In this document: in pieces, positions 20,001-31,645 of the stretch
How positions within the stretch are numbered: the stretch's first letter is position 1
How the letters are laid out: every line of letters begins with the position of its first letter
Source of the DNA: Methylophaga thalassica
GTDB lineage: Bacteria > Pseudomonadota > Gammaproteobacteria > Nitrosococcales > Methylophagaceae
NCBI RefSeq assembly: GCF_030159795.1
Contig: NZ_BSND01000013.1
Location: forward strand, 248,001 to 312,000
Reading direction: 5' to 3'
DNA: 64,000 nucleotides
Notes under the pieces: model-generated
The model's input: only the letters and a program-made list of their open reading frames with translations
Database searches by the model: none
What the model was told of the DNA's origin: nothing
Program-made: the position numbers and the translations under genes

Positions 20001-20619
20001 CTCTACTTCTGCACTGAAAATTATTGAGGCCGAAAATGGTAAAGAAGGGGTTGAAGCGATGAAACATCATCCTATTGATTTAGTGTTGATTGATTTACGT
20101 ATGCCCGTGATGGATGGTTATCAGGCGGCAGAAAAAATTAAGGCAGAATTTGATATCCCGGTCATTGCGCTCACAGCCTCTGTGATGAAGGATGATTTTG
20201 ATCGTCTCAAATCAGAGCATTTTGATGCGCATATCCGTAAGCCAGTCAAAAAGGCCGAACTCTACCATAAGCTGGCCGAATTCTTAGTGCATGAACAGCC
20301 TAGTGATTCAGACATGGCTCACGCTAATGATCAGATGCCCGTCTTATCGAAACATGAAATTAGTGTATTACCGACTATTCTCGGCTTTATGGAGAGCAAA
20401 ATGCCGATTTGGAAGATGGTCAAAGAAAGCAATAATATGAGTGAAATTAAACGTTTTGCTTCGGATCTGAACCAAGTTGCAGATAAAGAGAAATTCACAC
20501 CTTTAGCCAATTATGCCCAGCAACTTCTGGATAAAGTAGAAGTATTCGATATTCAGGGCATGACGGACTTATTGTCCGATTATCCCTTCCTATATAAGCG
20601 CTTAAGTCAGTCTGATTAG
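17086..20619 (+). CDS. BvgS/EvgS-like hybrid sensor histidine kinase with two periplasmic binding domains
   Basis: A 1177-residue membrane sensor. An N-terminal signal or anchor (residues 10-32) precedes two tandem SBP_bac_3 Venus-flytrap domains (about 50-275 and 300-525), each with the WPPYDF/WLPYEAF type of start. A transmembrane helix lies at about 540-558, then a PAS domain, a HisKA domain with H709 ([14 protein letters not shown]), and an HATPase domain (N box [25 protein letters not shown]). The receiver has its phospho-aspartate at 1003. The last 110 residues show no HPt histidine, unlike BvgS and EvgS. Ligands are probably small solutes. The stop overlaps the convergent lipoprotein gene by 4 bp. 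Confidence 0.93.
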   Translation: MNDDLITKRMMFITLFFLLLNVVVTLFSSTVMADNETVKTQYQTPVLLTQEEIDWIETHPVVIVGGGAEWPPYDFIDSKGQYQGIARDYLNIISSLTGLKFKYEETGTWRDHLKQFVAGEIDLLPAVFMTQEKSSYMAFSSPHHEAVEYFFIRSDIKLDDKNSLDNLRVALPRDDSRISTIKRYFPKLNIVETNTADEAIELVLNGKADLLYDYYAVLSYKLDRQGILNIEPLQSTRYLGSENLYMATQKSEPVLLSIIDKGLLAISAVQKRSIDDKWFKRNIIAEGVSKNIILSPSEQAWLNEHKTIRFTGDPNWLPYEAFDKDGNYIGIVAEYLHLIEKKLGITIEYVPTSSWTESIDLIKSGKVDMISETSDSTLGQFLTFTRPYLNSPIVVVMRDDNVYVESLSSIKKKKIAVIHEYGYVNNIRNQYPEINFIEVMSSQDGLTAVSTGKVDALVATLAQASYHIAEMGINNIRIVGETGFKTSLAFGFSEAYQPMVSLFNRTFNAISLTEKQRILDEWGKDKYATIVDYSLVLKVIAVFLVVVAWILYWNRKLAAQIRLREAAEAQTKTLIDHLPLQISVTRYDGQIITGNPQALLDYNLQIDELERFNILDFYSNPSQREDVLEDIRTKGFVDQKIVQFKKLDGEERSMMVSIMPIKYQNQDALLGIAVDLTDRLEMEAQLLEAKEKAEVANRTKSEFLANMSHEIRTPMNAIIGFTELLYEQVKDNKIKSYVKTIHSAGNDLMLLINDILDLSKIEAGKLEINYAATNPHVLFEELSHIFSVPLRNKGVELVLEVDAEIPQSLMLDVVRLRQVLLNLLGNAVKFTASGRITMRARVDNKNNIGSKLGLRIDVEDTGLGIPEDQLDRIFEDFNQTVGQDTAKFGGTGLGLSICSRLIKLMGGTLTVKSQLAKGSIFTVHLDNVVVAAIAAETTLNNYSEPTLPVFAPATILVVDDIEDNRRLVAESFSTSALKIIEAENGKEGVEAMKHHPIDLVLIDLRMPVMDGYQAAEKIKAEFDIPVIALTASVMKDDFDRLKSEHFDAHIRKPVKKAELYHKLAEFLVHEQPSDSDMAHANDQMPVLSKHEISVLPTILGFMESKMPIWKMVKESNNMSEIKRFASDLNQVADKEKFTPLANYAQQLLDKVEVFDIQGMTDLLSDYPFLYKRLSQSD

Positions 20620-21170
20620 TATTTCTGGGCTCTCAGTTTAGCTACTTCTGCTCCGGAGACGTCGCCAGCCCGTAATCTGATTTCGGTGATCAACTGCCAG
20701 AAACGTTTCAGAAGAACTTGATTACCTGAGGATAACGACACGCCCTTTAAGGCGACTTGTTCTGCTAAGTCATAATCTTCCAGACTCATATGCGTCTGAG
20801 CTAAAGAGTAATAGACTTTAGGATCCCTTGGGGCAATACGTTGTGCTCGTTGTAAGTTATTCTGCGCACTTCTTAAGTCACCACTGACTCTTGCTTGCTC
20901 AGCCCTGTCCAGTAAAGCAATAACAGCAGGGTTTTGTTTTTGTGGCAACTGAGCTTGCGGTGGTGGCGCTTGGTGTGAAGGGATAGGTTGTCCAGGAATG
21001 GCTTCTTCCACAGGCGGATAGGCATGAGTTTCAGGCGTTGGCTGTTGAGGAGGCAGGTTACTACGATCATCAACTGGTGGTTGTGAGGGTTGATAAGGCG
21101 ATGTTGTACAGGCAGCAAGCACACTTAGCATAAGCCCCGTTACAAAAAAACGTGATACATAATTTGTCAT
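20616..21170 (-). CDS. TPR-containing outer-membrane lipoprotein, candidate PBP1b activator LpoP
   Basis: A 184-residue lipoprotein. The signal sequence ends in LSVLAAC (lipid-modified Cys about residue 21). A proline/glutamine-rich low-complexity linker (about 24-75) could span the periplasm, followed by tetratricopeptide-like helices ([57 protein letters not shown], given here as a landmark of the repeat region). It lies 12 bp downstream of mrcB. In Pseudomonas a TPR lipoprotein beside the PBP1b gene, LpoP, activates that enzyme; layout and position here match, but sequence homology was not tested. Confidence 0.8.
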   Translation of the reverse strand: MTNYVSRFFVTGLMLSVLAACTTSPYQPSQPPVDDRSNLPPQQPTPETHAYPPVEEAIPGQPIPSHQAPPPQAQLPQKQNPAVIALLDRAEQARVSGDLRSAQNNLQRAQRIAPRDPKVYYSLAQTHMSLEDYDLAEQVALKGVSLSSGNQVLLKRFWQLITEIRLRAGDVSGAEVAKLRAQKY

Positions 21171-21182
21171 TGTTATACCTTA

Positions 21183-23537
21183 TTAGAACCAGTCTTTGAT
21201 CCAGTTCAATGAACGTGTCACTGGGTTAGATGATTCATCTGGTTTTGTCATACATTCGGATGCTTCAGTCGGTTCTGATCCAGAAATAAAGGGTAGCAGC
21301 CTTGCACCTTCGCAGTTTTCAGCAGACAGTAAAGCGGTTTCAGCGTTTATCCATAGCCATTTTATATCGTCTGGTAACGGTGCCTCAAATGATTCAAGCG
21401 GCTGAGTTTTCATAAAGCTCTTCCAGACTCTGAGTGCACCACCGGAACCGGTAAACGGCAAGGGTGAATTATCATCCAGGCCTAGCCAGACGACGGCTAA
21501 ACGATTGTTACTAAATCCTGCAAACCAACTGTCGCGCTGGTCATCGGTGGTTCCTGTCTTTCCGGCAGTATTGATACTGCTCGGTAATACGGAATAAATG
21601 CTGGCAGCAGTACCGCTGTGAGTGACTTCCTGCATGGCGGTTTGAATTAGATAAACATCATCAGCATCAATAGTTTGACGTAGCTGGAATGGATAGCTGG
21701 ATAATGCTTCGCCCTGACTATCTGTCACCGTGCGAATCGCTCGTACAGGTGTCTGGAAACCATTGGCAGCAATCGTTTGATACATGGTCGCCACTTCGAG
21801 GGGGGATAGTCCTTGTGCGCCAAGTAAAAGAGAGGGGTAAGCATCTAACTGACGTTTAATACCCAGCCGATTTAATGTGTTAATCACTTCTTTTAAGCCA
21901 ACCTCCATACCAAGGCGAACAGTTGCAATATTATAAGAATGGGCTAAGGCATCAATCAGCATGACCTGTTGGTGTGATTGTTTGCTAAAGTTTTGTGGTT
22001 TCCATGTTTGCCCATTAGGCAGTTTCATCGTCAAGCTTGAGTCATCAACAATACTGGCCAGCGTTTTGCCATGCTCTAATGCGGTTAAATACACTGCGGG
22101 TTTTACTAGGGAGCCGATTGGGCGAAGCGAGTCTAATGCGCGGTTAAATCCTTTGTAACGGGTGTTTTTATCACCAATAACCGCAAGTACTTCACCCGTT
22201 TGTGGATCCGTGACTACCATACTGCCCTGCAATGGTTTCAGTTTGGCGCCATAGCTTTGTTGCAAAGTGCTGATGGTTTGTTTGAGTGACGTTTCAGCAT
22301 GGCTTTGAGTGATGGGATCCAGGCTGGTGTAAACACGTAAACCTTCGGAATTCAGATCTTCATCACGGTAGTCACGACGAAGTTGTCGTTTTACTAAATC
22401 CAGAAACGCCGGGTAGGCTTCTTTTAATAAGGTACCTTTTTTGACGACATCAAGATCCGCATTGATAGCTTGCTGATATTGTTGCTGGGTGATTTTCCCC
22501 TGCTCAAACAACACTTGTAATACCAGGTTACGTCTTTTTTTCGCTCGTTCAGGGTGACGTCTTGGATCATAATAAGAGGGCCCCTTAACTAGTCCAGCCA
22601 GTAGTGCTAACTGATGCAATTTCAGTTCTTGTAGGGGTTGAGCAAAAAAGTAATGTGCTCCTAAACCAAAACCATGAATGGCTCGGGAGCCATCCTGTCC
22701 CAGATAGACCTCATTTAAATAAGCTTCGAGAATTTCATCTTTGTCATAATGAAGTTCTAATAACAAAGCCATGGGAATTTCGAGGAGTTTTCTGACAAGG
22801 CTGCGATCCGAGGTCAGATAAAAGTTTTTGATCAATTGCTGAGTTAACGTACTGCCACCTTGCACAAAACCACCGGCTTTAATATTAGCAACCATCGCAC
22901 GAGCAATGCCTTTAGGCGATATACCATGGTGCTGATAAAAATCTCTGTCTTCTATCGCGATCAAGGCTTCGGTCAGCATCGGCGGCGCATCTTTAAGCTG
23001 GATAAGATCCCGATCTTCGTTATTTAAGGGATAGATACCACCGATGAGTACGGGTTCAAGCCGAACCAACGGCACATCCTGCCCCTGGTAATCTCTCAAT
23101 TGTGTTAGGCCTTGGCCATCAAAATCGAGAATCAGTTTTCTTGCAGGCTCCATACCGTCACTGAAGCGGAACCCCCGAGTTGCAATAATGGCTTTTGATG
23201 TCGAAAACGCGGCTTGCCCCGGTTGGGCGGCTTTGTTGGTAAACTGATAACCCAAGCCTCTCAGCTCGATTTTTAAGTCAGCAATCGATATTGGCGCACC
23301 CGCATACAGTTCCAGTGGACGTGCATACACCTTGGCAGGAACCGCCCAACGTTTGCCTTCAAACTGGCTACGGATTTGAGCATCAAGAAACAGCGTTAAA
23401 AAACCGAGCAGAACGAGGATCGTAAAAGCGATCTTGAGTAAGCTTGAGCGACTGATGAAACCAGTTTGTTTTTTTCTTCGGGAGCTTGTTTTTTTTGAGC
23501 GTGTACGTTTTTTAGCGGGCGTTTTCTTTTGAGCCAT
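21183..23537 (-). CDS. mrcB: Penicillin-binding protein 1B, bifunctional transglycosylase/transpeptidase
   Basis: A 784-residue class A PBP that polymerises and cross-links peptidoglycan. A lysine/arginine-rich cytoplasmic tail (residues 1-26) precedes one membrane helix (about 30-50) and a UB2H-like region. The GT51 domain has the catalytic glutamate in EDRDFYQHHGISPKG. The transpeptidase motifs are SLVK (in RPIGSLVKPA), SYN and KTGTT. The UB2H region is the docking site for lipoprotein activators in E. coli. The gene heads a two-gene unit with the TPR lipoprotein gene. Confidence 0.97.
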   Translation of the reverse strand: MAQKKTPAKKRTRSKKTSSRRKKQTGFISRSSLLKIAFTILVLLGFLTLFLDAQIRSQFEGKRWAVPAKVYARPLELYAGAPISIADLKIELRGLGYQFTNKAAQPGQAAFSTSKAIIATRGFRFSDGMEPARKLILDFDGQGLTQLRDYQGQDVPLVRLEPVLIGGIYPLNNEDRDLIQLKDAPPMLTEALIAIEDRDFYQHHGISPKGIARAMVANIKAGGFVQGGSTLTQQLIKNFYLTSDRSLVRKLLEIPMALLLELHYDKDEILEAYLNEVYLGQDGSRAIHGFGLGAHYFFAQPLQELKLHQLALLAGLVKGPSYYDPRRHPERAKKRRNLVLQVLFEQGKITQQQYQQAINADLDVVKKGTLLKEAYPAFLDLVKRQLRRDYRDEDLNSEGLRVYTSLDPITQSHAETSLKQTISTLQQSYGAKLKPLQGSMVVTDPQTGEVLAVIGDKNTRYKGFNRALDSLRPIGSLVKPAVYLTALEHGKTLASIVDDSSLTMKLPNGQTWKPQNFSKQSHQQVMLIDALAHSYNIATVRLGMEVGLKEVINTLNRLGIKRQLDAYPSLLLGAQGLSPLEVATMYQTIAANGFQTPVRAIRTVTDSQGEALSSYPFQLRQTIDADDVYLIQTAMQEVTHSGTAASIYSVLPSSINTAGKTGTTDDQRDSWFAGFSNNRLAVVWLGLDDNSPLPFTGSGGALRVWKSFMKTQPLESFEAPLPDDIKWLWINAETALLSAENCEGARLLPFISGSEPTEASECMTKPDESSNPVTRSLNWIKDWF

Positions 23538-23810
23538 GAGATTCTCAGCTTAGGATACGAGCCTGTTCAGGCGGTAATTCAATAACAACATTAAAACATG
23601 ATGTTGGCATTAAGTGATAACAGTCCACCTTAATATGCGGCGTTCAGCGGAAACGAATCGTTAAAACGCGCAGCAGTGAAAATTGTCAGAGGTCTGATCC
23701 TGTTTGTAGATAAATCAGGGCAATGGAAACCGATACGCTTGTGCTCTAAGTCATTACTTTTTTTACAGTTCGTCAAAACAGGCACGCCTAAAAAGCGCTA
23801 ACAGCTTGAT
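23538..23810. other. Non-coding spacer between mrcB and the thioredoxin-fold gene
   Basis: This is most of a 374-bp divergent spacer. I find no open frame of useful size, RNA gene or repeat in it. The end nearest the thioredoxin-fold gene holds a probable promoter, listed separately, and a small AACTC/GAGTT hairpin (near 23848-23862). Confidence 0.5.
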
Positions 23811-23839
23811 TTCGCATTATGCAATTTGTCTGGTAATAT
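23811..23839 (+). promoter_or_regulatory. Putative extended -10 promoter of the thioredoxin-fold gene and tkt
   Basis: TAATAT (23834-23839) preceded by TGG gives an extended -10 box; TTCGCA (23811-23816) lies 17 bp upstream and matches four of six -35 positions. Transcription would start near 23846 and could extend into tkt, which follows the first gene by 26 bp. Confidence 0.4.
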
Positions 23840-23911
23840 GCAGAACTCCAAAAGAGTTTCATGCGTAGTTTTTCACCTGAAACGACAAAAGTACAACTGT
23901 AGCGAGCGTTT

Positions 23912-24466
23912 ATGGCTTTAGAGACACCAGTCTGTGAATTTGGTTTGCCTGCTGTGGATTTTTCTCTGCCAGGAACAGACGGTAAAATTTGGACATTAGA
24001 TCAGTGTCGTGGTGAAAATGGACTATTAGTGATGTTCATTTGTAACCATTGTCCGTACGTACAAGCGATCATGGATCGACTTGTCCGTGATACGAATGCG
24101 CTGAAAGAGTTGGGCGTTAACTCTGTCGCCATTATGTCTAATGATGTGAATGACTATCCAGAAGATGCTTTCGATAATATGAAACGCGTTGCTGAACAGC
24201 AGCAGTTTTCATTTCCTTATTTGTATGACGAAACACAACAGGTTGCCCAGGCTTATGGTGCAGTCTGCACGCCCGATTTTTTTGGTTATAACGGTGATTT
24301 GCAACTACAATATCGCGGTCGTTTAGATGCCAGTAAAAAACAAGCAGCGGCATCTGATGTCAGACGAGATTTGTTTGAAGCAATGAAACAAGTGGCAGAA
24401 ACAGGCCACGGCCCAGAAAATCAAATACCTAGTATGGGTTGCTCGATCAAATGGCGGGCAGCTTAA
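23912..24466 (+). CDS. Thioredoxin-fold protein of the AhpC/TSA-redoxin type
   Basis: A 184-residue cytoplasmic protein with no signal peptide. The peroxiredoxin-like N-terminus (DFSLPGTDGKIWTLDQCRG) leads to a CNHCPY motif at about residues 45-50, in place of a standard CxxC followed by P, and VAQAYGAVCTPDFFGYNGD carries the cis-proline region with an extra cysteine. This pattern is typical of a widespread thioredoxin family of unknown substrate. It is placed directly before tkt, 26 bp apart, so a redox role linked to carbon metabolism is possible but unproven. Confidence 0.88.
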   Translation: MALETPVCEFGLPAVDFSLPGTDGKIWTLDQCRGENGLLVMFICNHCPYVQAIMDRLVRDTNALKELGVNSVAIMSNDVNDYPEDAFDNMKRVAEQQQFSFPYLYDETQQVAQAYGAVCTPDFFGYNGDLQLQYRGRLDASKKQAAASDVRRDLFEAMKQVAETGHGPENQIPSMGCSIKWRAA

Positions 24467-24492
24467 TTTTTTTTAATAGGAGAATGTAGATA

Positions 24493-26481
24493 ATGGCTAC
24501 ACGTAGACATTTAGCTAATGCTATCCGTGCGCTGAGCATGGACGCAGTACAAAAGGCGAACTCGGGTCACCCCGGCGCGCCTATGGGTATGGCAGATATT
24601 GCCGAAGTGTTATGGAATGACCATTTAAAACACAACCCAAATAACCCAAATTGGGCTGATCGTGACCGTTTCATCCTATCTAATGGTCACGGTTCTATGT
24701 TGATTTATTCATTGTTGCACTTGTCAGGTTATGACTTGCCAATGGATTCAATCAAAACATTCCGTCAATTACATTCACAATGTGCGGGTCACCCTGAATA
24801 CGGTTATGCACCAGGTGTTGAAACAACAACAGGTCCATTAGGTCAAGGTATCACCAACGGTGTTGGTTTTGCGATGGCTGAAAAACTGATGGCTGACCAA
24901 TTTAACAAACCAGGTCATGACATCGTTAACCACCACACCTATGTATTCATGGGCGACGGTTGTTTGATGGAAGGCGTTTCTCATGAAGCCTGCTCTCTGG
25001 CAGGTACCTGGGGATTGGGTAAACTGATTGCCTTCTGGGATGACAATAATATTTCAATCGACGGTCACATCGATGGCTGGTACACCGATGACACCGTGAA
25101 ACGTTTCGAAGCCTATGGCTGGCACGTGCAATCTGTTGATGGACATGATGCTGACGCTATCAACGCGGCGATTGAGGCTGCCAAGAAAGTGACTGACAAA
25201 CCGTCACTGATCTGCTGTAAAACCATCATCGGTTTCGGTTCACCAAACAAATCAGCTAGCCATGATTGCCACGGTGCTGCATTAGGTGAAGAAGAAGTTG
25301 CATTAACTCGTAAAGAGTTAGGTTGGGACTACGAACCTTTTGTTATTCCTGAAGACGTTTATGCAGGTTGGGATGCAAAAGCAAAAGGTGACGCTGCTGA
25401 AGCTGAATGGAACAAAAAGTTCGACGCTTATGCTGCTGAATACCCAGAATTAGCTGCTGAATTTAAACGCCGCATGGCAGGTGAATTACCCGCTGACTGG
25501 AAACAATTCACAGATAAAATGATCGCTGATTTCAACGATAAAGCAGAAAGCGTTGCTTCACGTAAAGCATCACAAAACGTTATCACTGCTTTAGCGCCTG
25601 AATTACCAGAATTTATCGGTGGTTCTGCTGACTTAACAGGTTCTAACCTGACAAGCTGCTCAAGCTTCAAACATGTTTCTGGTAAAGAGCCAGGTAACTA
25701 CATTTCATACGGTGTTCGTGAGTTTGGTATGTATGCCATCATGAATGGTATGGCTCTGCACGGTGGTTTACTGCCTTACGGTGGTACGTTCCACATGTTC
25801 TCTGACTATGCTAAGTCTGCTTTACGTATGGCGGCATTGATGAAGCAACGCATTATCGCTATCTTGACTCATGACTCTATCGGTCAGGGTGAAGACGGTC
25901 CTACTCACCAACCAATCGAAAACACAGCAGGTCTGCGTTACATTCCTAACATGGATGTATGGCGTCCTTCTGATGAAACTGAAGTTGCTGTGGCTTGGGT
26001 TGCTGCCGTTGAACGTAAAGATGGTCCTTCAAGCTTAGTATTAAGCCGTCAAGGTATCCCAGGCCGTAAACATGACACTGCTGACTTCGAAGCTATCCGT
26101 AAAGGTGCTTATGTATTGTCTGAAGCAGAAGGTGGCGCAGCTGATGTCATCATCATCGCGACAGGTTCTGAAGTTGACTTAGCGGTTAAAGCACAAGAAG
26201 AACTGAAAGCTGACGGTGTGAAAGCACGCGTTGTTTCTATGCCTTCAACCAATGTGTTTGATCGTCAAGACCAAGCTTACAAAGACAGCGTGTTAACACC
26301 TGGTGTTAAACGTGTATCTGTTGAAGCGGGTGTCACTGACTTCTGGCGCAAATATGTTGGCCTGGAAGGCGGCGTTGTTGGTATCGATACATTTGGTGAA
26401 TCTGCGCCAGGTGGTGTATTGATGAAACACTTCGGCTTCACAGTTGAAAATGTCGTTAAGACAGTTAAATCAGTGCTGTAA
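24493..26481 (+). CDS. tkt: Transketolase
   Basis: A 662-residue thiamine-diphosphate enzyme that moves two-carbon units between sugar phosphates in the pentose phosphate, ribulose monophosphate and Calvin cycles. N-terminal motifs [19 protein letters not shown] and the TPP/magnesium motif [18 protein letters not shown] are intact, and the pyrimidine domain holds [18 protein letters not shown]. The AGGAGA ribosome binding site is strong. Codon choice looks biased toward AAC/GGT/CGT as in highly expressed genes. A strong terminator separates it from gap. Confidence 0.98.
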   Translation: MATRRHLANAIRALSMDAVQKANSGHPGAPMGMADIAEVLWNDHLKHNPNNPNWADRDRFILSNGHGSMLIYSLLHLSGYDLPMDSIKTFRQLHSQCAGHPEYGYAPGVETTTGPLGQGITNGVGFAMAEKLMADQFNKPGHDIVNHHTYVFMGDGCLMEGVSHEACSLAGTWGLGKLIAFWDDNNISIDGHIDGWYTDDTVKRFEAYGWHVQSVDGHDADAINAAIEAAKKVTDKPSLICCKTIIGFGSPNKSASHDCHGAALGEEEVALTRKELGWDYEPFVIPEDVYAGWDAKAKGDAAEAEWNKKFDAYAAEYPELAAEFKRRMAGELPADWKQFTDKMIADFNDKAESVASRKASQNVITALAPELPEFIGGSADLTGSNLTSCSSFKHVSGKEPGNYISYGVREFGMYAIMNGMALHGGLLPYGGTFHMFSDYAKSALRMAALMKQRIIAILTHDSIGQGEDGPTHQPIENTAGLRYIPNMDVWRPSDETEVAVAWVAAVERKDGPSSLVLSRQGIPGRKHDTADFEAIRKGAYVLSEAEGGAADVIIIATGSEVDLAVKAQEELKADGVKARVVSMPSTNVFDRQDQAYKDSVLTPGVKRVSVEAGVTDFWRKYVGLEGGVVGIDTFGESAPGGVLMKHFGFTVENVVKTVKSVL

Positions 26482-26516
26482 TGATTGCTGATTTAAATTA
26501 AGTAGTAATTGAGTCG

Positions 26517-26550
26517 AACCAGTGGGCAGTTTTGCTCACTGGTTTTTCTC
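26517..26550 (+). terminator. Intrinsic terminator after tkt
   Basis: A 12-bp stem, AACCAGTGGGCA (26517-26528) against TGCTCACTGGTT (26533-26544) with one G-T wobble, a GTTT loop and TTTCTCTC after it. Confidence 0.85.
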
Positions 26551-26607
26551 TCTCTAAAACTCGAAAGTCTAATAAGTGAGATTTCACACAGAGATTTCAG
26601 TTCTTAG

Positions 26608-27636
<1,029 letters not shown>

Positions 27637-27662
27637 TTCATTCATTTATCAATAAAAACGTT

Positions 27663-27693
27663 AAGGCTTTCTGGATTCAGGAAGCCTTTTTTT
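27663..27693 (+). terminator. Intrinsic terminator after gap
   Basis: AAGGCTT-T-C pairs with GAAGCCTT across a short loop (27663-27671 with 27681-27688), followed directly by a run of seven T. It makes pgk depend on its own promoter. Confidence 0.85.
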
Positions 27694-27694
27694 A

Positions 27695-27722
27695 TGGTCA
27701 AACTAATTTAGAACGTTATACT
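27695..27722 (+). promoter_or_regulatory. Putative sigma-70 promoter of pgk-pyk-fba
   Basis: TGGTCA (27695-27700), 16 bp, then TATACT (27717-27722). The predicted start near 27729 lies inside a CRP-type palindrome. The consensus match is moderate. Confidence 0.45.
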
Positions 27723-27741
27723 TTGTGATGGAGATCACAAA
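27722..27741. promoter_or_regulatory. CRP/Vfr-type operator at the pgk promoter
   Basis: TTTGTGAT (27722-27729) and ATCACAAA (27734-27741) form an exact 8-bp inverted repeat; read from the core it is TGTGA-N6-TCACA, the full CRP consensus half-sites. It overlaps the predicted transcription start of pgk, a position where a CRP-family protein would block rather than activate. Which regulator binds is inference. Confidence 0.6.
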
Positions 27742-27767
27742 TTTAATTATTCACGAGGAAAATCATC

Positions 27768-28955
27768 ATGTCTGTAATCAAGATGGCTGATCTGGATTTG
27801 GCGGGTAAGCGTGTACTGATTCGCCAAGATCTTAATGTGCCACTGAAAAAAGGTGTTGTTGCTGATGGCACCCGTATTCATGCTTCATTGCCCACTATAG
27901 AAATGGCATTAAAAGCAGGTGCAAAGGTCATGATCATGTCGCATCTTGGCAGACCAACTGAAGGTGAGTATGAGCATCAGTACTCGCTGGCCCCTGTTGC
28001 TAATTATTTATCAGCCTTATTGGATCAACCGGTCAGGCTTGAGCAAAACTGGCTAGAACCAGAATTTATACCCGTTGAAGCGGGTGAAGTCGTCTTGTGT
28101 GAAAACGTGCGTTTTAACATCGGTGAAAAAGCCAACGATGATGCGTTATCTCGTCGTATGGCCAAGTTGTGTGATGTGTTTGTAATGGATGCCTTTGGCA
28201 CAGCTCATCGTGCTCAGGCGTCGACGCATGGCGTAGCTAAATACGCACCGATTGCATGTGCCGGTCCACTATTGGCAACAGAATTAGAAGCATTGGCGAA
28301 AGCATTGGATAACCCGGCAAGGCCGCTAGTCGCGATTGTAGGTGGCTCAAAGGTATCCACCAAGTTGACGGTGCTGGAATCGTTATCTAAAAAAGTGGAT
28401 CAACTGATTGTCGGTGGTGGGATAGCCAACACTTTTATTGCGGCAGAGGGTCACCAAGTCGGTAATTCGCTTTATGAAGAAGACTTAATTGATACCTGTA
28501 AAAAACTAAGAGCGGAAGCTCAGGCTCGTGGTGGGGATATTCCGGTACCAGTTGATGTCGTATGTGGTAAGCATTTTGCTGAAAATGCGGAAGCTGAAGT
28601 CAAAAAAGTGACCGATATCGTTGCCGATGACATGATTTTTGATATTGGTCCAAAATCGGCCGCCGCTTTAACAGAAATTTTAAAAAACGCTGGTACGATT
28701 GTCTGGAATGGTCCTGTCGGCGTGTTTGAATTTAATCAGTTTGGTGAAGGCACGAAAGAAGTCGCGATGGCGATTGCTGAGTCTGATGCATTTTCTATTG
28801 CTGGTGGTGGTGATACATTAGCGGCAGTGTCTAAATATAAAATTTGTGATGACATTTCTTATATTTCAACGGGTGGTGGCGCATTTCTCGAGTTTCTTGA
28901 AGGTAAAAAATTACCTGCTGTAGATATTTTGGAGCAACGCGCCGCACAAGCATAA
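27768..28955 (+). CDS. pgk: Phosphoglycerate kinase
   Basis: A 395-residue enzyme that makes ATP from 1,3-bisphosphoglycerate, or runs in reverse for gluconeogenesis and CO2 fixation. The N-domain shows [26 protein letters not shown] and [13 protein letters not shown]. The nucleotide domain has [15 protein letters not shown] and the final [12 protein letters not shown] loop. A GAGGA ribosome binding site precedes the ATG. pyk follows after 11 bp and fba after a further 35 bp, forming one operon under the CRP-like site. Confidence 0.98.
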   Translation: MSVIKMADLDLAGKRVLIRQDLNVPLKKGVVADGTRIHASLPTIEMALKAGAKVMIMSHLGRPTEGEYEHQYSLAPVANYLSALLDQPVRLEQNWLEPEFIPVEAGEVVLCENVRFNIGEKANDDALSRRMAKLCDVFVMDAFGTAHRAQASTHGVAKYAPIACAGPLLATELEALAKALDNPARPLVAIVGGSKVSTKLTVLESLSKKVDQLIVGGGIANTFIAAEGHQVGNSLYEEDLIDTCKKLRAEAQARGGDIPVPVDVVCGKHFAENAEAEVKKVTDIVADDMIFDIGPKSAAALTEILKNAGTIVWNGPVGVFEFNQFGEGTKEVAMAIAESDAFSIAGGGDTLAAVSKYKICDDISYISTGGGAFLEFLEGKKLPAVDILEQRAAQA

Positions 28956-28966
28956 AGGAGTTTCAT

Positions 28967-30421
28967 GTGACGGCCATAAGACGAACAAAAATTGTTGCGA
29001 CTTTAGGGCCGGCCACACAAAGCCCGCAAGTACTGGATGCAATGATCGCAGCCGGCATGAATGTGGTCAGGCTTAACTTCTCTCATGGTGAGCCTGACAC
29101 TCACATTGCGCTGGCAGAGCTGGTCAGAGAACGTGCTCGTATGCAAAATAAACAGGTTGGCATTCTGGCTGACCTTCAGGGACCCAAAATTCGTATCTCA
29201 CGCTTTAAACAAGGCTCGGTTGTGCTTGAAGAAGGCGCGTATTTCATTCTGGATGCCCAGCTTGGTAGAGACGAGGGTGATGAACAGCAAGTGGGCATTG
29301 ACTATAAAGCGCTTCCACGTGATGTCAAAGCGAAAGACACCTTGCTCCTTGATGATGGCAGGATTGTATTGCGTGTGGATAAAGTCGATACGCATAAAAT
29401 CTATACGACGGTAAGTTTCGGTGGTGTTCTCTCCAATAACAAAGGCATTAACCGTCTTGGTGGTGGACTATCTGCCAAAGCCCTTACCGATAAAGATAAA
29501 CAGGATATTAAAACGGCTGCCAGCATGCAGGCAGACTATCTCGCTGTGTCATTCCCTCGTTCGGCTGATGATATCCATCAGGCAAGGCAGTTATTACGCG
29601 ATGCTGGCGGTTATGGTGCCATTGTGGCAAAAATTGAACGTGCAGAAGCGGTAGAAGCTATTGATGAGATCATCTCAGCTACCGATGCGATTATGGTCGC
29701 ACGTGGCGATTTGGGCGTGGAGATGGGGGATGCGGCATTACCGCCTATTCAAAAACGTATCATTGGGCTGGCGCGTAAAAAGAACTGCCTGACCATTACA
29801 GCCACCCAGATGATGGAATCAATGATCATGAATCCGATTCCGACCCGGGCTGAAGTGTTTGATGTGGCCAATGCTGTGCTGGATGGCACCGATGCGGTGA
29901 TGTTATCCGGGGAAACGGCGATTGGTAAAAATCCAATAAAAACCATAGCGGCTGTTGACCGTGTTTGTCTGCAAGCAGAACTGGAACGTGAAATACGAGT
30001 ATCGCGACACCGGATAGACTCGCATTTTGAACGGATGGATGAAGCCATCGCCATGGCTGCTATGTATACTGCCAACCATCTGGATGTAAAAGCGATTGCT
30101 GCGTTGACGGACTCAGGTGCAACCACATTGTGGATGTCCAGAATTAGTTCGGGTATTCCTATCTTTGCACTCACACCCCATGAAAAAACAGCACGGAAAG
30201 TGACCTTATACAGAGGCGTTTATCCACTTAAGTTTGATGTAGAACATCATGATCATGCGCTGATGAATAAAGAGATGGTAGATGAGCTTGTCCGCCGTGG
30301 TGTTGTGTCAGATGGTGATATCGTCATTATCACTAAAGGCGATCTTGAAATTCAGGGCAGCACCAATGCTATGAAAATTGTCAAAGTCGGTGATATGGCT
30401 GAACCCAGGCAGATAGACTAA
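28967..30421 (+). CDS. pyk: Pyruvate kinase
   Basis: A 484-residue glycolytic enzyme forming pyruvate and ATP from phosphoenolpyruvate. Family motifs are [13 protein letters not shown] at the start, the phosphoenolpyruvate/metal site [13 protein letters not shown], and [10 protein letters not shown]. The C-terminal regulatory domain ends in [23 protein letters not shown]. The start is GTG at 28967 behind AGGAG; the nearby ATG reads straight into a stop. Length and sequence suit the PykA-like group common in methylotrophs and pseudomonads. Confidence 0.97.
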   Translation: MTAIRRTKIVATLGPATQSPQVLDAMIAAGMNVVRLNFSHGEPDTHIALAELVRERARMQNKQVGILADLQGPKIRISRFKQGSVVLEEGAYFILDAQLGRDEGDEQQVGIDYKALPRDVKAKDTLLLDDGRIVLRVDKVDTHKIYTTVSFGGVLSNNKGINRLGGGLSAKALTDKDKQDIKTAASMQADYLAVSFPRSADDIHQARQLLRDAGGYGAIVAKIERAEAVEAIDEIISATDAIMVARGDLGVEMGDAALPPIQKRIIGLARKKNCLTITATQMMESMIMNPIPTRAEVFDVANAVLDGTDAVMLSGETAIGKNPIKTIAAVDRVCLQAELEREIRVSRHRIDSHFERMDEAIAMAAMYTANHLDVKAIAALTDSGATTLWMSRISSGIPIFALTPHEKTARKVTLYRGVYPLKFDVEHHDHALMNKEMVDELVRRGVVSDGDIVIITKGDLEIQGSTNAMKIVKVGDMAEPRQID

Positions 30422-30456
30422 ATACGGAACATGATTTTTTCTTTACAGGAGGCTTT

Positions 30457-31497
30457 ATGGCCCTGATTACGTTGCGACAATTATTAGACTATGCAGCTGA
30501 ACATGATTTTGCTGTTCCGGCATTCAATGTCAGTAATATGGAGCAAGTACATGCCATTATGCAGGCAGCAGACAAGGTTGACAGTCCTGTGATCATGCAG
30601 GCCAGCGCTGGTGCCAGAAAATATGCCGGTGAGCCATTTTTACGGCATATGGTTCTCGCAGCTATTGAAGAATATCCTCATATTCCAGTAGTTTTACATC
30701 AGGATCATGGCGCTAGCCCGGCTATCTGCATTCGTTCGATTCAGTCAGGATTTACTTCGGTGATGATGGATGGATCATTACGAGAAGACATGAAAACACC
30801 ATCTGATTTTGACTATAACGTGCAGGTGACAAAAAACGTTAGTGACATTGCCCATGCATGCGGTGTTTCCGTGGAGGGGGAGTTAGGCTGCCTGGGCTCT
30901 TTAGAGACCGGTATGATGGGGGAAGAAGATGGTCATGGTGCTGAATCTGCCTTAGATCATAGTCAACTATTGACCGATCCTGATGAGGCAGTGGAGTTCG
31001 TGAATTTAACGCAGGTCGATGCCTTAGCCGTTGCCATAGGCACCAGTCATGGCGCCTATAAATTTACACAACCACCAACAGGTGATGTGCTGGCGATTAG
31101 CCACTTAAAAACCTTGCAACAAAAACTGCCTGATACCCATTTTGTGATGCATGGTTCAAGCTCAGTACCGCAGGATTGGTTGAAAATTATCAATACACAT
31201 GGTGGTGATATTGGCCAAACCTATGGCGTGCCTGTAGAAGAAATTGTTGAAGGCATTCAATATGGTGTACGTAAGGTCAACATTGATACCGATTTACGCA
31301 TGGCCTCAACTGGTGCTATTCGTCAGTTTTTGACTGATGAGAAGAATAAAGCGGAATTTGATCCACGGAAATTTTTCAAAGCAGCGACGCAGGCGATGCA
31401 AACGATTTGTGAAGCGCGTTATCAGGCATTTGGTAGCGCAGGACATGCCAGAAAGATCGTGCCTGTTTCATTAGCTAAAATGGTTGAAAGATATTAG
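30457..31497 (+). CDS. fba: Fructose-bisphosphate aldolase, class II
   Basis: A 346-residue zinc aldolase that interconverts fructose-1,6-bisphosphate and two triose phosphates. Metal ligands are in [10 protein letters not shown] and VMHGSSSVP, and [12 protein letters not shown] is the conserved loop of the Calvin-cycle type (CbbA-like) subgroup. A GGAGG ribosome binding site is present. With tkt, gap, pgk and pyk it completes a contiguous set covering most lower glycolysis. In ribulose monophosphate methylotrophs this enzyme can serve the aldolase variant of the cycle or gluconeogenesis. Confidence 0.96.
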   Translation: MALITLRQLLDYAAEHDFAVPAFNVSNMEQVHAIMQAADKVDSPVIMQASAGARKYAGEPFLRHMVLAAIEEYPHIPVVLHQDHGASPAICIRSIQSGFTSVMMDGSLREDMKTPSDFDYNVQVTKNVSDIAHACGVSVEGELGCLGSLETGMMGEEDGHGAESALDHSQLLTDPDEAVEFVNLTQVDALAVAIGTSHGAYKFTQPPTGDVLAISHLKTLQQKLPDTHFVMHGSSSVPQDWLKIINTHGGDIGQTYGVPVEEIVEGIQYGVRKVNIDTDLRMASTGAIRQFLTDEKNKAEFDPRKFFKAATQAMQTICEARYQAFGSAGHARKIVPVSLAKMVERY

Positions 31498-31645
31498 TTT
31501 GGGTCGATAACAGTTTGTTTGTCAGTGATTTTCAGCTGCTCAGACTTATCTATGATTGAATGTTATTTTCCTCATTAAACAATCAGTTGCGAGCCTTGTG
31601 CCAGAATACGGTAAACTACCTGTTTTTTAGCAGGGAATATCGTTC

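Noticed and set aside
31498-31645. Fluoride riboswitch before crcB
   Set aside because: The conserved fluoride riboswitch blocks are not recognisable in the 148-bp leader.
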